Assembly (NCBI GenBank): GCA_016169945.1
Contig: JADLSH010000199.1
Location: forward strand, 3,434,501-3,498,500
Direction: 5' to 3'
DNA: 64,000 nucleotides
Origin: Trachythela sp. YZ-2020
Taxonomy: Eukaryota; Cnidaria; Anthozoa; Malacalcyonacea; Clavulariidae
Shown here: in pieces, positions 1 through 11,440 of the stretch
How positions within the stretch are numbered: the first letter of the stretch is position 1
Layout of the letters: every line of letters starts with the position of its first letter
Translations under genes and position numbers: made by a program
Notes under the pieces: generated by a model
The model's database searches: none
What the model was told of the DNA's origin: nothing
What the model saw: only the letters and a program-made list of their open reading frames with translations

Positions 1-396
1 CTGATCATGGATGTACTCTTTTGTAATACATGCCAGACATACAGTACATGCCAGGGATAGATCCAGGGTGCAACCGTCAACTGAGGCAGGGTGCATTATC
101 ACTGAGGACTGACTCCCAGTAGGGTCAAGGGGCTGAGCATATCAGAAAATATTTGAAAAATAAGGTTGCCTAGTTGATCAAAGAAGCCCCAAAGGTCCAA
201 TATTTTATTGTTTGATAATTGTCCTGCCAAATCCAAAGTTTGGATTTTATTCGAAATTGGCACCCCTCCTGCAGACCTGCACACTCTTGGATAAGGCTAG
301 GGGGTTGCACCCCTCCCCCCCCCCTCCCTGCACCCGCAGTTAATCCATCGCTGATACATGCATGTGTGCCTACATCCTTCACTTTAATAAGTATAC
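1..396. other. HTT intron, no exon seen
   Basis: This lies 3' of the last visible HTT exon (minus strand). A pyrimidine-rich tract with a long C run sits at 300-335. I see no further HTT exon and no other gene. Confidence 0.5.
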
Positions 397-3300
397 CTTC
401 GTTTCTTTGTCGTTCATGAATGCACCAAGAACAGGCATGATCTTTTTCATTGCTGTAGCTAATGTCTCCTAGAACAAATATTCAGATTGTTTCGTACAAT
501 AATTCGCCGGTACACAGTTTTGGATTTCAGTCATTGCAGCAAAAAGATTGAACAGAGTCACTGTAATTTCTCCTGACGAAGGGCTTTAGCTCGAAACGTC
601 GAGATTTTGTTTATATCTCTTAGGCACACGCGAAGCAACCCTCAATTTGTTTTAACTAAGTAAGAATTGCATTATCGATCAGATGGCTAGCGAGTAGCGT
701 CAAGTATATAATGAATAAGCTTAAGTCATTCTAAGTACGGAAACTCTGAGCAAGTTTTAAGTCACTGCGAGCAATAACATATATATAGTTAAACGAGATG
801 TATTGTACGAAATGGATTTTCAATACCCATGTGTAAGTCAATATGAACAACTTTGAAATGCATTGCATTTTCAAACAGTGCCAAGACTAATGTCAGTACT
901 AGTAATAATCTTAGATTAGTGAAGTGCGTTCGATTTGTCTTGCTTCGAGAAAATTGCGTTTTGTTTTCACTCGTGCAATGTGGATATGCGAAGCAGGAAT
1001 ATACTGTAAGGGAGCCAGATGTCACTTGCTCACTCACTCCCTCTAGCTAATCTCGCAAACGCGACTATATGCGACTGGATTAACAATACCGGTCTACTGT
1101 CATATCTTTAAGTTAGTCTGTTGCCGGACAACCAAACTTGGAGGGGGTGGGCGCAAATACAAGCACAGGATGTATATTTGGAGATTTGACGGTAAATCGG
1201 TAATATGTTGCAACTGATGAACAGAATCATTTATCAAAACTGTGATCAAAACTTCATAAATCTTTACATGTACTGTTGCTATGATATCTTTTATCAATGA
1301 TTCATGATTTGCCAAACATAAATGTTTCAAGACATGGGTGATGGGTTAACTTTTCTCTGCTTGTTTGTCTGGAGTTATTGTATTTATTTGAGTAAGCACA
1401 CACTATAGTACAGACATGTTCGTTGCCCAACGCACACTGGCCGCGGGATCTGTGTATCTATATTGTTAATTGCTCTCACCTACCACAAAAGACATGGTCA
1501 GAAACTCATATTGATTTATTTAACATAACAACTTAGTAACTATTATTCCATAATTATACAGTATGTCCAATGACAATATATAGGAAATATGCAGACTGAG
1601 TACACGTCTTCTATATAGAAAAGCTGGGCAAAGTCGAATCTACGCTACGTAAAATTCTTGATGCTCTGATAACTATCTTCAATCACATATTTAATACAGC
1701 TGTAGTAAATATACAGAACTTTATGGATCTCTTTGAGCCTTTAAGAAAGAGAATATGACGTCCGTAGCTGCCCAGAGCTTGCATGCGCGGTTCATACTAC
1801 ATTACTACCAGAACACGAGAACGAGGCAAATGCCACATACAAAATTTCGAATTGACATAGCATCCAGCCGTGACGTCACGATTAGGAAGCGTTCTCCTTC
1901 GTCGAACACAATGAATAGAAGTGAGTCTCTTGGAATAAATCTATGAAAGTTTTGAGACATTCTGAGAAAGTTTGGAGTACTTTTAAGCAAATTACAAGTA
2001 ATGCTGTGCAAAGCCTGGGTTGCTCCAGTTGTCCAGAATCATTTCAATATGGACAAGTCAAGTCTCACTAAATAACTCTGAGCAAGTCATGCTGAGCAAG
2101 TTTTCAGTCATTCTTAGTAAGTTTCAAGTCAATGTGAGCTAGCTTCAAGTCAATGCGAGCCAGCTTCAAGTCAATGCGAGCCAGCTTCAAGTCAATGCGA
2201 GCCAGCTTCAAGTCAATGCGAGCCAGCTTCAAGTCAATGCGAGCCAGCTTCAAGTCATTGTGAACTAGCTTCAAGCAACCTCGTTCCCAGGGCTTTCTAG
2301 GCGTGTTAGACCCAGGGTTAGGGTCAATGTGAGCCAGGTTCAAGTCAATGCGAGCTAGTTTCAATCAAGTTACTGTGAGCAAGGAATCAGTCTCTCCAAG
2401 TCAGTACGGATTGCATTTTTTCATCAGGTATCTCGGACATCAAATCAATACGATTAAGTCCGTCTCCGAGCCTTTCTAAATAACTCTAAGCAAGTTTTGA
2501 GTCGCTCTGAGCATATTTCAACTGAAGTCACTTGAGCATACGACTGAGTCGCTGCAAGTGAGTATGTATGTATGAATTGCATTTTCAACCAGCTGGCAAA
2601 GATCAAATTATAATATCTCTGAACCTTCCAAAATACCTCTGAATGAGTTTTGAGTCACTCTCAGTATGTTTCAAGTATTGTACAGTACTGTACCTGGACT
2701 GACTCTTCTGGTCTAGCACATATTCTTGCCAAGCATGGTAAAAGATTTGTGATGAAAGGTCTAAAATCAAAGTCGTACAGACATGTAACACTTTCCCATT
2801 AGACATTTTAATACTGAACAATCATGAAAAATAGAAGAAAAGAAATTTACCGGCATTTATGAGGCCGTATTAAATGACAGATCTCAGCAAACTTTGATAA
2901 GGCTGCTCGAAGACATCTTGAATTGCCATTCTATACAGAAGAAAAATTACCAACAATGTTTATGTATTTTAACAAACACACAGCAGAAGCCTGTTAGATG
3001 TGAAGCACACCTTTTTAATTTCTTTATATAGTTCAACATGAACACGAGCAACATTGGCATCCATGAAACCCTATTTGAAATTAAAACAAAAAACTAGTTT
3101 AAAGTACTGTAGGAATTGAGTAATAACTAAAGACCAATTGAAAATTGTACATATATCCATGGACAGCAAAAATAGAACGTTTGAACCATGGACAACCACA
3201 AACAGTGACAGACAACCACAGCAACCACAAACCACTAACAATCACAGACAACTACTGTCCAACAATAACATACAAGCAAAGCAACCACAACAACCACAGA

Positions 3301-6300
3301 CAACCACAAACAACTACAACAATAACAGACAAGCAAAGCAACCACAACAACCAAAGACAACCACAAACAAACAAAGACAACCACAAACAACCACAGACAA
3401 CTACAACAATAACAATAACAGACAAGCAAAGCAACCACAACAACCAAAGACAACCACAAACAACCACAGACAACCACAGACGACTACAACAATAACAATA
3501 ACAATAACAATAACAGACAAGCAAATCAACCACAACAACCAAAGACAACCACAGACAACCACAGACAACCACAGACAACTACAACAATAACAGACAAGCA
3601 AAGCAACCACAACAACCAAAGACAACCACAGGCAACTACAACAACCACTGTAACAACCGGCACCACTGACATCACTGACAACCATGTAGACAACTACATA
3701 GAATCACAAGCAACCATAGTATAAACCACGGACAACCACAAACAATCTAGCAGCAACCACAGACAATTACAACATAATGATGATAACTAACAATTATATT
3801 CAATTAATTGCAAGAACATTGACTCTAGTTGAGCTGGAGACTCCAATGTACACATGCGCAGGCCAGACAGTATGACATATTTTAGATTTTAGGACAGAAG
3901 ATTTGTCCCCCCATTACAAAATTACTGTGTGATTAACTTGCATATTATGGAACCCAACCTTGATGATCCGATTGACACAATCTCCGGCCACAAGACGAAC
4001 ATCTGACTCTTCATCATCACAAAATGACAGCAGGGTTTCTATGGAAACTGCAATAAGCTTTCCAAATTCACTAAGATTTCTAGAGTAAAAAGTACAAATT
4101 TTTGAAGAAGAATGTGGCTCAAAGTTTGAAGGAAATTTGTGAATAGATTATTTTTGCATAATTATTAAATGTAGATGCAATAATACAGGGTGTATCAAAA
4201 AAAACTGAACAAAATTGAAATTGTTTTATTAATATATATTGTTTGGGTATTTATGATGTAGAATAAACTAAAAATTCTGAAAGTTACATTTTTCAAAACC
4301 CAGGTGTCTTGTCCAACAGATCAAAAATAAATTTGAATGCTTAAAAGTTATTTTGAATTAGTGGGTGGAAAATGTGATGGGTGTTGCATTGCTGTTCAAA
4401 ATTTCAGAAAATTTGAACTTTCATTTTTAAGAAAAAATCAGCTTTTGCATGCTTAATTTACGCCTTTACTTAATTTGCATATTGTCTAGACACCCCCCCT
4501 GGGTTTTGAAAAATGTAACTTTCAGAATTTTTTAGTTTATTCTACATCATAAATACCCAAACAATATATATTAATAAAAACTTAATTTCAATTTTGTTCA
4601 GTTTTTTTTGATACACCCTGTATACATGGACACGTTCCTGACATACAGTATTATCTATACCTTAAAAGTGGTGAGCATGTCAAATCTCCAATTATATTTA
4701 GATTAGTAATTCTGTCCTTTTTAGAGAGTGTGGACTCTTTCTTTCTGAAATTTAAGAATTCATAGTTAAAACAATGAATAATGCTCTTGACATGCAGAGT
4801 TGTGGTTAACAAGCTTTGTTATCATGGCTGACTCAGGGCATTCAAAATAGGCCAGCAACCACCGGAGCACCAGTGGGTGTCATGAGGTTTACTGCCACTG
4901 CCAGCTACTTTCTTGAAAACATTTCTCCAAATGCACTTCTATAAATATGTGTCCTTCATTGCATTTTTTACATTTAACAAGAATTTTAGCCATTTTTATA
5001 CTACAGTAAATAAGCTTACTGGCATTCCAATTGAAGTGTTCCTAAAATATTACATCAATTCATTACATAAGTTGATCAATACATTTGCTCAAAAATTGCT
5101 CAACTTTCTGTTTACTAGCATACTTGTTCCCAATTGGTCAATCAGTCACTGAAATGAGACGCCATTGGTCGATTCACGCACACAGGAAGTTGATCAATTT
5201 TTCAACGAATGAATTGATAAACTCTAGGTAATGAATAGGCTCAGTCCAGCCATTCCCTTCCCTATGAGGGAGGACCTCTATTCGTGTCGACACTTACCGG
5301 CTGGACCGAGCCTAGGTAATGAATTGATGCAATATTTTCGGTATACACTTCAATTGGAACGACAGTAATTTGTCAACTGATTACCAGTTGATGAAGCAAA
5401 AAACTGGACAAAAAGATGACCATGCACACTTGTAATATTGTCAATCATTTCTTCATCTGCTTACTTTCTCACCACAACTGCTTATATAAAATGATTCTGA
5501 AAGACCTGCTGACTATGAACATTAAATATATGCACATCTCATTTATTTCCTATAACATTCTACTTATAATACATTCTATTTAAACCATGACTCATGAGTT
5601 CATGTTCGGAAATTGACAAAAACAATTGGAAAATCAACTTTACATGTTAATTTCTGCCCAATACTCCAAATTCGGAAAGACCTATTCCAGGCCTCAGAAT
5701 TTTTCAGGCCTCAGAATTAGCAAAAACTCAGGTCTGCAAAGTTTTGCAATCCTGAAATGAAAGCAGGTTGGCAAATTGAAGTTCTATGCCTAAGATTGTC
5801 TACATTTTATAAAGCAATATAAAGATTTCATTCGAATTAGGTTGTTTACAGCTGTTCTCTCCGTAGTGAGTCACTGCATATAAATATTGCTGAATTTATG
5901 TTGCCTGTTTCAGTTCGAAATTTCAGTATCATACTGTATGATTCGCTATTGAAATGACTTTTTGGTTAAGAAGTTATGAAAGAAGTTTAGCAAACATTTT
6001 CCTTAAAGTTTAAATATGCCAAGACAAGAATATTGCTTCAACTGCTTTTCTCTTTTGCTCTGAACTCACATTGCAGATCGGCATTGCAGGTCAGAAATTT
6101 TTTGACCTGACATGACAATAGATCGGGAATCAGGTTGGTTGCAAGCCTGCTTTTCCCAACATCCAGGCAAAAAATAACGTCCAATGTCATCCCATTTCCT
6201 GGTTCTCTTTCCTTTCCTTTCAATTATCCACATTTCAAGTGGTACCTGTAAACAACTTTAAGTTTCGCACAGCTCTTATCCCTAACTAAATGCCACGCTG

Positions 6301-6738
6301 CAACATCGTATTGGGGAATGGCAAATTGTGATAATAGGCATTTGTCCCTGCTTTGTCCTGCATTTCTTGGGTTGGGGGAAGCAAGGATTTACAATGACTG
6401 GTGCATTAATTGCACTGTTATAATGTATTAACGAAATGTATTACACATTTCAAACGTGAGATTATGGACACTCAAAGTTAAGATCATTTTGTAATGATCT
6501 TAGCTTTGAATGCTGAAAATGACATTTCCCAAATTGCAAATACACACATAAAACCTACTTCTCCAAACGCTGTCATTGTGTAGTATTAAGTTACTAAAGT
6601 ATTAAAACTGAAGAATACAACTCAGTGAACTCACTTGACTGTGGCAGCAACGTTAGAATCTGAAATAGTCGTCCCATCTTTAAAGTTCTTTAAAGCTTCA
6701 AAGGCTCTGAGAAGCTTGTCAGCTACAGCTAGGGACAT
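397..6738 (-). CDS. HTT: Huntingtin, 5' part (7 coding segments, 3' incomplete)
   Basis: Huntingtin is a very large HEAT-repeat scaffold acting in vesicle transport and autophagy. Coding exons on the minus strand: 6635-6738 (start ATG at 6738), 4661-4744, 3959-4079, 3011-3070, 2851-2930, 2694-2760 and 397-468, all with GT-AG borders and matching phases; 588 bp, 196 residues. The protein opens with MSLAVADKLLRAFEALKNF, aligning to the human amphipathic N17 segment (MATLEKLMKAFESLKSF), but no polyglutamine or proline tract follows. Later matches include SEFGKLIAVSIETLL, DDEESDVRLVAGDCVNRIIK, VELYKEIKK, RAALSKFAEICHLIRPHKCR and RPEESVQETLATAM. As I recall the human gene, exons 2 to 5 (84, 121, 60, 80 bp) have identical lengths here, and human exon 6 (139 bp) is split by an extra intron into 67 + 72 bp. 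The gene continues beyond the left edge. Identity is near certain; exact 5' UTR is not seen. Confidence 0.95.
552..612 (+). repeat. Dispersed GACGAAGG...CTCGAAACGTCGA motif
   Basis: A short motif, ctgacgaagggctttagctc followed by gaaacgtcgag, lies in the HTT intron. Relatives occur at about 57450-57480 and 58022-58050 inside RRP12 introns. The pattern (gacgaag, spacer, cgaaacg) is a widespread end module of repeats in marine invertebrate genomes; the parent element cannot be named from this window. Confidence 0.5.
2121..2275. repeat. 21-bp tandem minisatellite in HTT intron
   Basis: About seven head-to-tail copies of a 21-base unit (gcgagccagcttcaagtcaat) lie in the intron between the two halves of HTT exon 6. 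Looser versions (gagcaagttttgagtcactc) spread over roughly 680-2680, so this is a locally amplified part of a degenerate repeat field. The open frame it makes on the minus strand (repeats of LARIDLK) is a by-product of a period divisible by three. Confidence 0.9.
3176..3775. repeat. CAACCACA/CAA-rich minisatellite in HTT intron 3
   Basis: About 600 bases built almost only from C and A with sparse G and T on the plus strand: variable units of acaaccacagacaac, aacaataac and gacaagcaaagcaaccacaa in higher-order blocks. It sits between HTT exon 4 (3011-3070) and exon 3 (3959-4079). The extreme strand asymmetry opens all three plus frames, giving spurious Thr/Gln/Asn-rich ORFs. In HTT transcripts the repeat would read as UUG/UGU-rich RNA. 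Confidence 0.9.
4186..4620. mobile_element. Mariner-type MITE in HTT intron 2
   Basis: A 435-bp element bounded by TA dinucleotides (4184-4185 and 4621-4622), with long terminal inverted repeats starting cagggtgtatcaaaaaaaac. The arms match for more than 100 bases up to the gggttttgaaaaatg segments flanking a ~200-bp core. TA target duplication plus this end sequence points to the Tc1/mariner superfamily; there is no transposase. It fills most of the 581-bp intron between HTT exons 3 and 2 and ends 40 bp from the exon 2 splice donor. Confidence 0.9.
5020..5370. repeat. Inverted repeat in HTT intron 1
   Basis: The left arm (about 5020-5068, ggcattccaattgaagtgtt onward) is the reverse complement of the right arm (about 5316-5368, ending acacttcaattggaacgaca). 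A small element (5237-5314) sits between them. This looks like a diverged MITE or foldback element. Confidence 0.7.
5237..5314. mobile_element. 78-bp MITE with 10-bp target duplication
   Basis: The 78-bp insertion has ~15-bp inverted ends (aggctcagtccagcc and ggctggaccgagccta) and is flanked on both sides by ggtaatgaat (5227-5236 and 5315-5324). A 9-11 bp duplication suggests a Mutator-like family, but this rests only on duplication length. Confidence 0.75.
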
Positions 6739-7404
6739 TACAAGGTAGCTACTTCCTACCTATTCAAAATTAAATCCATTTCACAACATGTAAATTCATA
6801 TTTATTTTGCAAAGTACAACTTGTGGTTGGCCGTGCGAAACTCGAAGCCTGAAACGAGCAAATATGGTAACTTTTTAGGAGGGGATAGAAAAATTGATTT
6901 ATCCATAAAACCTTATATTTATTCGTTAAAGAGATTTCTAAAATATGAAAACGAACTCTCATATATTTTGTGTGACAATTCTAAGACTTAGTTAGAGTAA
7001 TAATATTTCTGTAAAAGGGTAAAGAAGATATTTCAGTTTTCCCCACTCCTACCCGGTCGGGGTAAAATTGTCTTCTGTTTTCCTTTTCATATTTTCATTC
7101 GAGCGTCACTTTTCCCTCTTCCTCACAGACCAACCATTTATCTTCTTGCGTGCAAAGATCAAAATAGGAAGATTTTAAACATGTGAAAAGCTTTGCAAAT
7201 GCGATTTTAGCCTTGGCATGACGTAAAGTTAAACACTGCCGATACTGGTAGTATTAAAACGGTGAGTATTATATTTTATTTCAGAATTTCTTGGCACTTC
7301 ATATCTCCCAAATATTTGCCATTTCGAATGTCCACTTGATCAGGTCGCAGCAATCTATTTCGATTTTTACTTAATCGGACGGGATTTCTGTCTCGTTTCT
7401 TTAG
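6739..7404. promoter_or_regulatory. Bidirectional promoter interval between HTT and the 7.4-kb exon
   Basis: The HTT start codon (6738, minus) and the ATG at 7419 (plus) are head to head, 680 bp apart. Within it, 7261/7262 looks like a splice donor (aaaacg|gtgagt), and 7403-7404 looks like its acceptor (tttctttag|gaaaag), implying a 5' UTR exon for the plus-strand gene. No TATA box is obvious. The shared promoter is an inference from geometry. Confidence 0.5.
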
Positions 7405-7418
7405 GAAAAGGACGAGAA

Positions 7419-7478
7419 ATGGATGCTGGAATCGAAGAATGGAGACAAGATCAAACTAGCTATCGATCGACAGAAACG
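7419..7478 (+). CDS. Putative first coding exon (20 residues)
   Basis: The ATG at 7419 has a good context (gaaATGG) and gives MDAGIEEWRQDQTSYRSTET before a plausible donor (ACG|gtttgt), phase 0. The exon at 13554 is also entered in phase 0, so this can be an alternative first exon of the domain-repeat gene, with a ~6-kb intron that contains the THAP exon. It could instead belong to an unrecognised gene. No family similarity is seen in 20 residues. Confidence 0.4.
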
Positions 7479-8645
7479 GTTTGTATACACATTCTTTGAA
7501 TTTCCTCTTTCAATCGCTTGAAGTGAAAGGAAGCCTCAATGCTTTTATAATGGTGAACGCCTATTCTGCTATTTGTATGATCTCCAATACAACACTGATT
7601 CGAAATTATAGCTTTCTGGGGCGAAAATGACTAGGTTTTAGACCTATATTTAATTGCAGATCTTCTTTTAATAGTTTTATGCAGTTTTATTCATTTAATT
7701 TTCGTCTGTCTCGATGTTCATTTTCTTAATTGCGACACAGTCTGTATTTTATATATACGTGAAAGTTTAAATGACCCAATACATTTCTAGCCGCTTCTAT
7801 GTATCACGAATCCAGTTTTTGCAGCCTTTTTCTTTGGTTTAACTTTAAAGCATTTAAAATTGGGAATACGATTTTTCAATATGAAAATATTTGAAAATTT
7901 GCGAGTTGATTTGTATTGGATTCCACCGCACAGGGTCAAGGCCAGGATTATTGTATGCATATTTAGCACCATTGAGACAAACTCAAAGCATCATATTAAA
8001 AGCATACATTCAATTTGATGTTGAAGTTTATGTATTATTGAATGATGCAGTCCACCGACTTGGGGTTGTGAATTTTCTATAATCGATATCAAGTTCACAC
8101 TTGGGAATTTTTTTGTCCAGTGACTTCACACACTTGATTAACTATATTTAAGCTCACACAACTTCTATTTGTTGCGTATTATTGCTAATTCTAAACATTA
8201 ACACCAACTAAAGTGCACACTTGACTAAAGTTGAGACAGGATTGCACATTTGCACACATGAATCTTTAATCTTGAACACCCAATATCTCGTCGAAAACCA
8301 CCCTGCTCTGCCAGTCTGGAATACCATTTAACCTAAGTGGATCCACCATCATGGTAAACTGGTGATGGATATTATTGCAATGATTAAGATCCAGGCTTAC
8401 TGATCATAAGCATTACAAACTAATAGTGATGATGATATTTCCAACATAGACAAATCAATTATGTTGATCATACTCTCCCGGAGAAAAAGCTCTCTCCCCA
8501 TTTTACAATGGAAGAATTGCCACTGTATGCAGGCTAAGATATTGGCATACAATGAACTTATATTTAAACTGGATATCCCCTTAGAGAGGCAATTAGTTAT
8601 GCAGAGCTGGAGGTATCAATTGGATTGAAGCATATATATATATAT

Positions 8646-9638
8646 ATCTTCAAAGAAAGGTTATTCTTGTCAACCCATAACAGATAACGAGGGTCGTGAA
8701 GAGGTAAAATAGGAGCTGGGATTTGCCTTTTCTTTTACTGGGATTCTATTTTATCACTGGGAAAATGGAAATTGGACCACTGGAATGGAATGGAATTTGC
8801 ATCTGCAATCTTGCTGCTGAGAATGGGATTTTGCAAGTAGGTGGGTCAGGTGCCTGGATTCAGACAGAATTTTGGCTGGGAAACTGGGGTTGAACCCCCC
8901 CCCACCTCATGGTCCTTGAAATCTGTCATGAAAGAGCATTGGAGCTGCAATGTGCTCCAATGTGCCCTCTGGTAGCTCGAACCAAGATTTTTTCCCAATC
9001 TTATCTAATGAGAAACATGGCTAGACAATTAGAGTGCAATGTCTACAATGCACCCAAGCATTACACACACCCAAGATCTTGTTGTAACAAAAGCATCAAA
9101 ACTAAACTTAACTTTCATTTATTTATATTGGATAGCCTTACCAGTTCTAAACTGTTATCCCTAGACTGCCTAGAGGTACAGCATAGCTATCCCTTATTGG
9201 TGCAGTGTTACTACAGGAGGAAACCAGGGTAGCCAGAGAAAACCTGCTGTGATTGGTAGAGTCAAACTGGAAGCATTCTTCTCACATGCAACTGAGGCAA
9301 AATTATAATCAGACAACTGTTTATTTCAGAAAAAAGTTGCAGAGATAAAAGATATTAAGGTCGTGTTACGCGATGCAATTTTTACTGCAAGTCTGCAACG
9401 CAATTTCTGACGCAGAGTCATGTTATGTAAATCCTATTCATAGTGAAATTGATTGAGAACATGTCCCACGCACACTTCACTCCGTCGACCTTTTCCTGAC
9501 CAGTGGTCCAATTCCCATTTTCCCAGTGATAAAATAGAATCCCAGCAAAAGAAGAGGCAAATCGCAGCTCCTATTTTACCCCTTCACGACCTTCATTATC
9601 TGTTATGGGTTGACAAGAATAACCTTTCTTTGAAGATG
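8646..9638. repeat. Inverted repeat pair with ~135-bp arms
   Basis: 8646-8782 (cttcaaagaaaggttattct onward, to ggaccactgg) is the near-exact reverse complement of 9500-9638. About 720 bp separate the arms, including a SINE-like repeat at 9128-9320. The right copy is itself enclosed by a second diverged inverted pair around 9362-9410 and 9700-9745 (gcgatgcaattt and related ends), a probable MITE. No coding sequence is evident. Confidence 0.75.
9128..9320 (+). repeat. Dispersed repeat (GGATAGC...GGAGGAAACCAG family)
   Basis: It contains ggatagccttaccagttcta, later acaggaggaaaccagggtag, and ends near gaggcaaaattataatcaga. A second copy with the same order of blocks is at about 60288-60465, and a fragment of its head is near 63105-63150. 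It is a short interspersed repeat of unknown class. Confidence 0.65.
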
Positions 9639-10226
9639 CACCAAAATATCAGAAAGAGAGAAGCATTCCATGCTCACTGATTTACTGTTAATACTTTTTA
9701 ACGTAACATCGCTCTTGCGTTGCAAGTTGGAACAAAAGTCGCCTCGTGTAGTGCGAAATGAGCACCAATCAAGTCAGTGATTGTGTCATTGTTTTGCCTG
9801 GCAATGTATGTTTATTTACAATATCATTAAATCCTGACACTTGATATTGGTGACCATTTGACCTTCATGATGTTTTCCGATATTGGATTATGTTCTGATC
9901 GGAAGCTAAAATCCTCTTTGCTTTACAGTAACGCCGCACAGTCATTAATATACACATGTCACATGATATTACCTTGTAGGCTTTTAGTTTGTTGTTTTTC
10001 AATTTATACTGTATATGTATTGAACCCTATTTAAACGTGTGACCACTTAAACATAGATAAATGCATTAGTGTTATCCCTTACTCATTAGTCTTAAATGGT
10101 TAAGCGTGTAAACGCTTATGTATAGATATTCGGGTGGTGAAATGCTGTAGTGCAGTAGCGTCTGAAATATAATCGTCTGCACGCAGGTTAATTGCCACTT
10201 CTACACTAGCTGTCCTACACGTACAA

Positions 10227-10702
10227 AGCCCTGGTCAAATGAGGATGAGTGTTGATGAGAGTTGGCAAGCGAGAGTTTACATGAGAGTTTCATTAGAGAG
10301 CTTTAGATTTGACTACGACTACGAAATTTTTCCGTTACATGAGTCTGCTGCTACAAACTTGTTGTCGTCCTCTCTTTGGCACAGCACATCTTTGTATAAA
10401 CAACAGTTGAGCCAAAGCGAGCACAACTATGAGTTTGTAGTAGCAGACGTTAAGCAGAAAAATGTCGTACTCGTATTCGTATAGTCCAATCTATTAGCCC
10501 CCTATTAACTCTCATGCCTCGGTCAAACGAGAGCAAGAGTTGCATGAGAATTGACTGGATATTACCACGCGTATCGGTCAAACGATCGAAATCTCTCATC
10601 AACTCTCAATCTCTCATCAAAATATGAACCTAGCTCAAAGTTGATGATGATCAATGCTCATTGACTCTCTTGAACTCTCATTCTCACTTGGCCGAGGCTT
10701 AG
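10227..10702. mobile_element. MITE family M1 (ATGAGAGTTG) copy, with nested hairpin
   Basis: The ends read agccctggtcaaatgaggat and, inverted, ctcacttggccgaggctt. Arms carry the family's GATGAGAGTTG decamers. The centre (about 10306-10487) is a second hairpin whose arms contain gactacgactacgaaattt and the complement of it, so one element appears inserted in another. This family recurs at 15987, 19681, 23484, about 58326 and 59271. Confidence 0.75.
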
Positions 10703-11041
10703 CTTTGAGAAATGCAAATTGGATTTAAAAGATAATCAAATGCACGGTAGTTTCAAAACTTCTATTTCGTTTCTCTATTTCTTATTAACGATACAAAACG
10801 TGATTTTCTAATGCTAAGCTTTCGTAAGCCACATGCTCGAGTCACCATTATTGACATTATTTGGTGCAATCCAAACTTTGTGAAATAAATACAGTGACCG
10901 AGTGGCGGAAATTTTCACAAAGAAGTATATTGGTCACTGGCCATTAATCGGCTTACAAACACACAAAGAACCGATTTCCTTCTATTATGACGTTTTTCCG
11001 GCGTGACCTCACAGTGATGTATTTTCATTTTCCTATTCAAT

Positions 11042-11440
11042 ATGGCGACCTCTGATAATGTCTCAAGTATGAAAAGGAAGAGAATTGTTGGTCGTATGTG
11101 CTGTGCCGGCTCGTCGTCAGGCAGTATTTGTTCAAGCACACAATATACTAAGAATGTCTCATTACACTATTTCCCCGATAAACTAAAGGATGGTACACGG
11201 CATGAAGCTTGGAAGAATTTTGTCAGAATCCATCGGCCTGCTTTTAATCCTTCTAAGTCTAAATCGTCTTCTCTATGTTCGCTACACTTCGAAGACAGCT
11301 GTTTTGCCACTCGAAGAGACGTTGCGAGAGAACTAGGCATAAGGATTAGGCTTAATAAAGATGCTTTACCAACTATTGATGCCGTAAATACCGGTAAACC
11401 TAAGAAAAAAGCGGCAAGTATGAGGAAGGTAAAGTATTAA
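11042..11440 (+). CDS. THAP-type zinc finger exon or solitary THAP protein
   Basis: The ATG at 11042 opens a complete THAP (C2CH) DNA-binding domain at about residues 18-112: the first cysteines in RMCCAGSSSGSIC, the invariant Trp in HEAWKNFVR, the CxxH pair in LCSLHFEDSCF, and the closing ALPTIDAV box equivalent to AVPTIF. Read alone it is 132 residues ending in TAA. A splice donor (ATG AGG AAG|gtaaag) lies at 11428/11429, phase 0, after a basic GKPKKK stretch. Splicing to the phase-0 exon at 13554 would put this finger at the N-terminus of the domain-repeat protein. THAP modules bind DNA and are often derived from P-element-like transposases. No acceptor precedes the ATG, so it looks like a first exon. 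Confidence 0.8.
   Translation: MATSDNVSSMKRKRIVGRMCCAGSSSGSICSSTQYTKNVSLHYFPDKLKDGTRHEAWKNFVRIHRPAFNPSKSKSSSLCSLHFEDSCFATRRDVARELGIRIRLNKDALPTIDAVNTGKPKKKAASMRKVKY

Noticed and set aside
2104..2364. Minus-strand ORF with LARIDLK repeats
   Set aside because: It is the 21-bp minisatellite read in frame within an HTT intron.
3138..3590. Long Thr/Gln/Asn-rich and Val/Cys/Leu-rich ORFs on both strands
   Set aside because: They are translations of the CA-rich minisatellite in an HTT intron; every frame is open because the repeat lacks stop codons.
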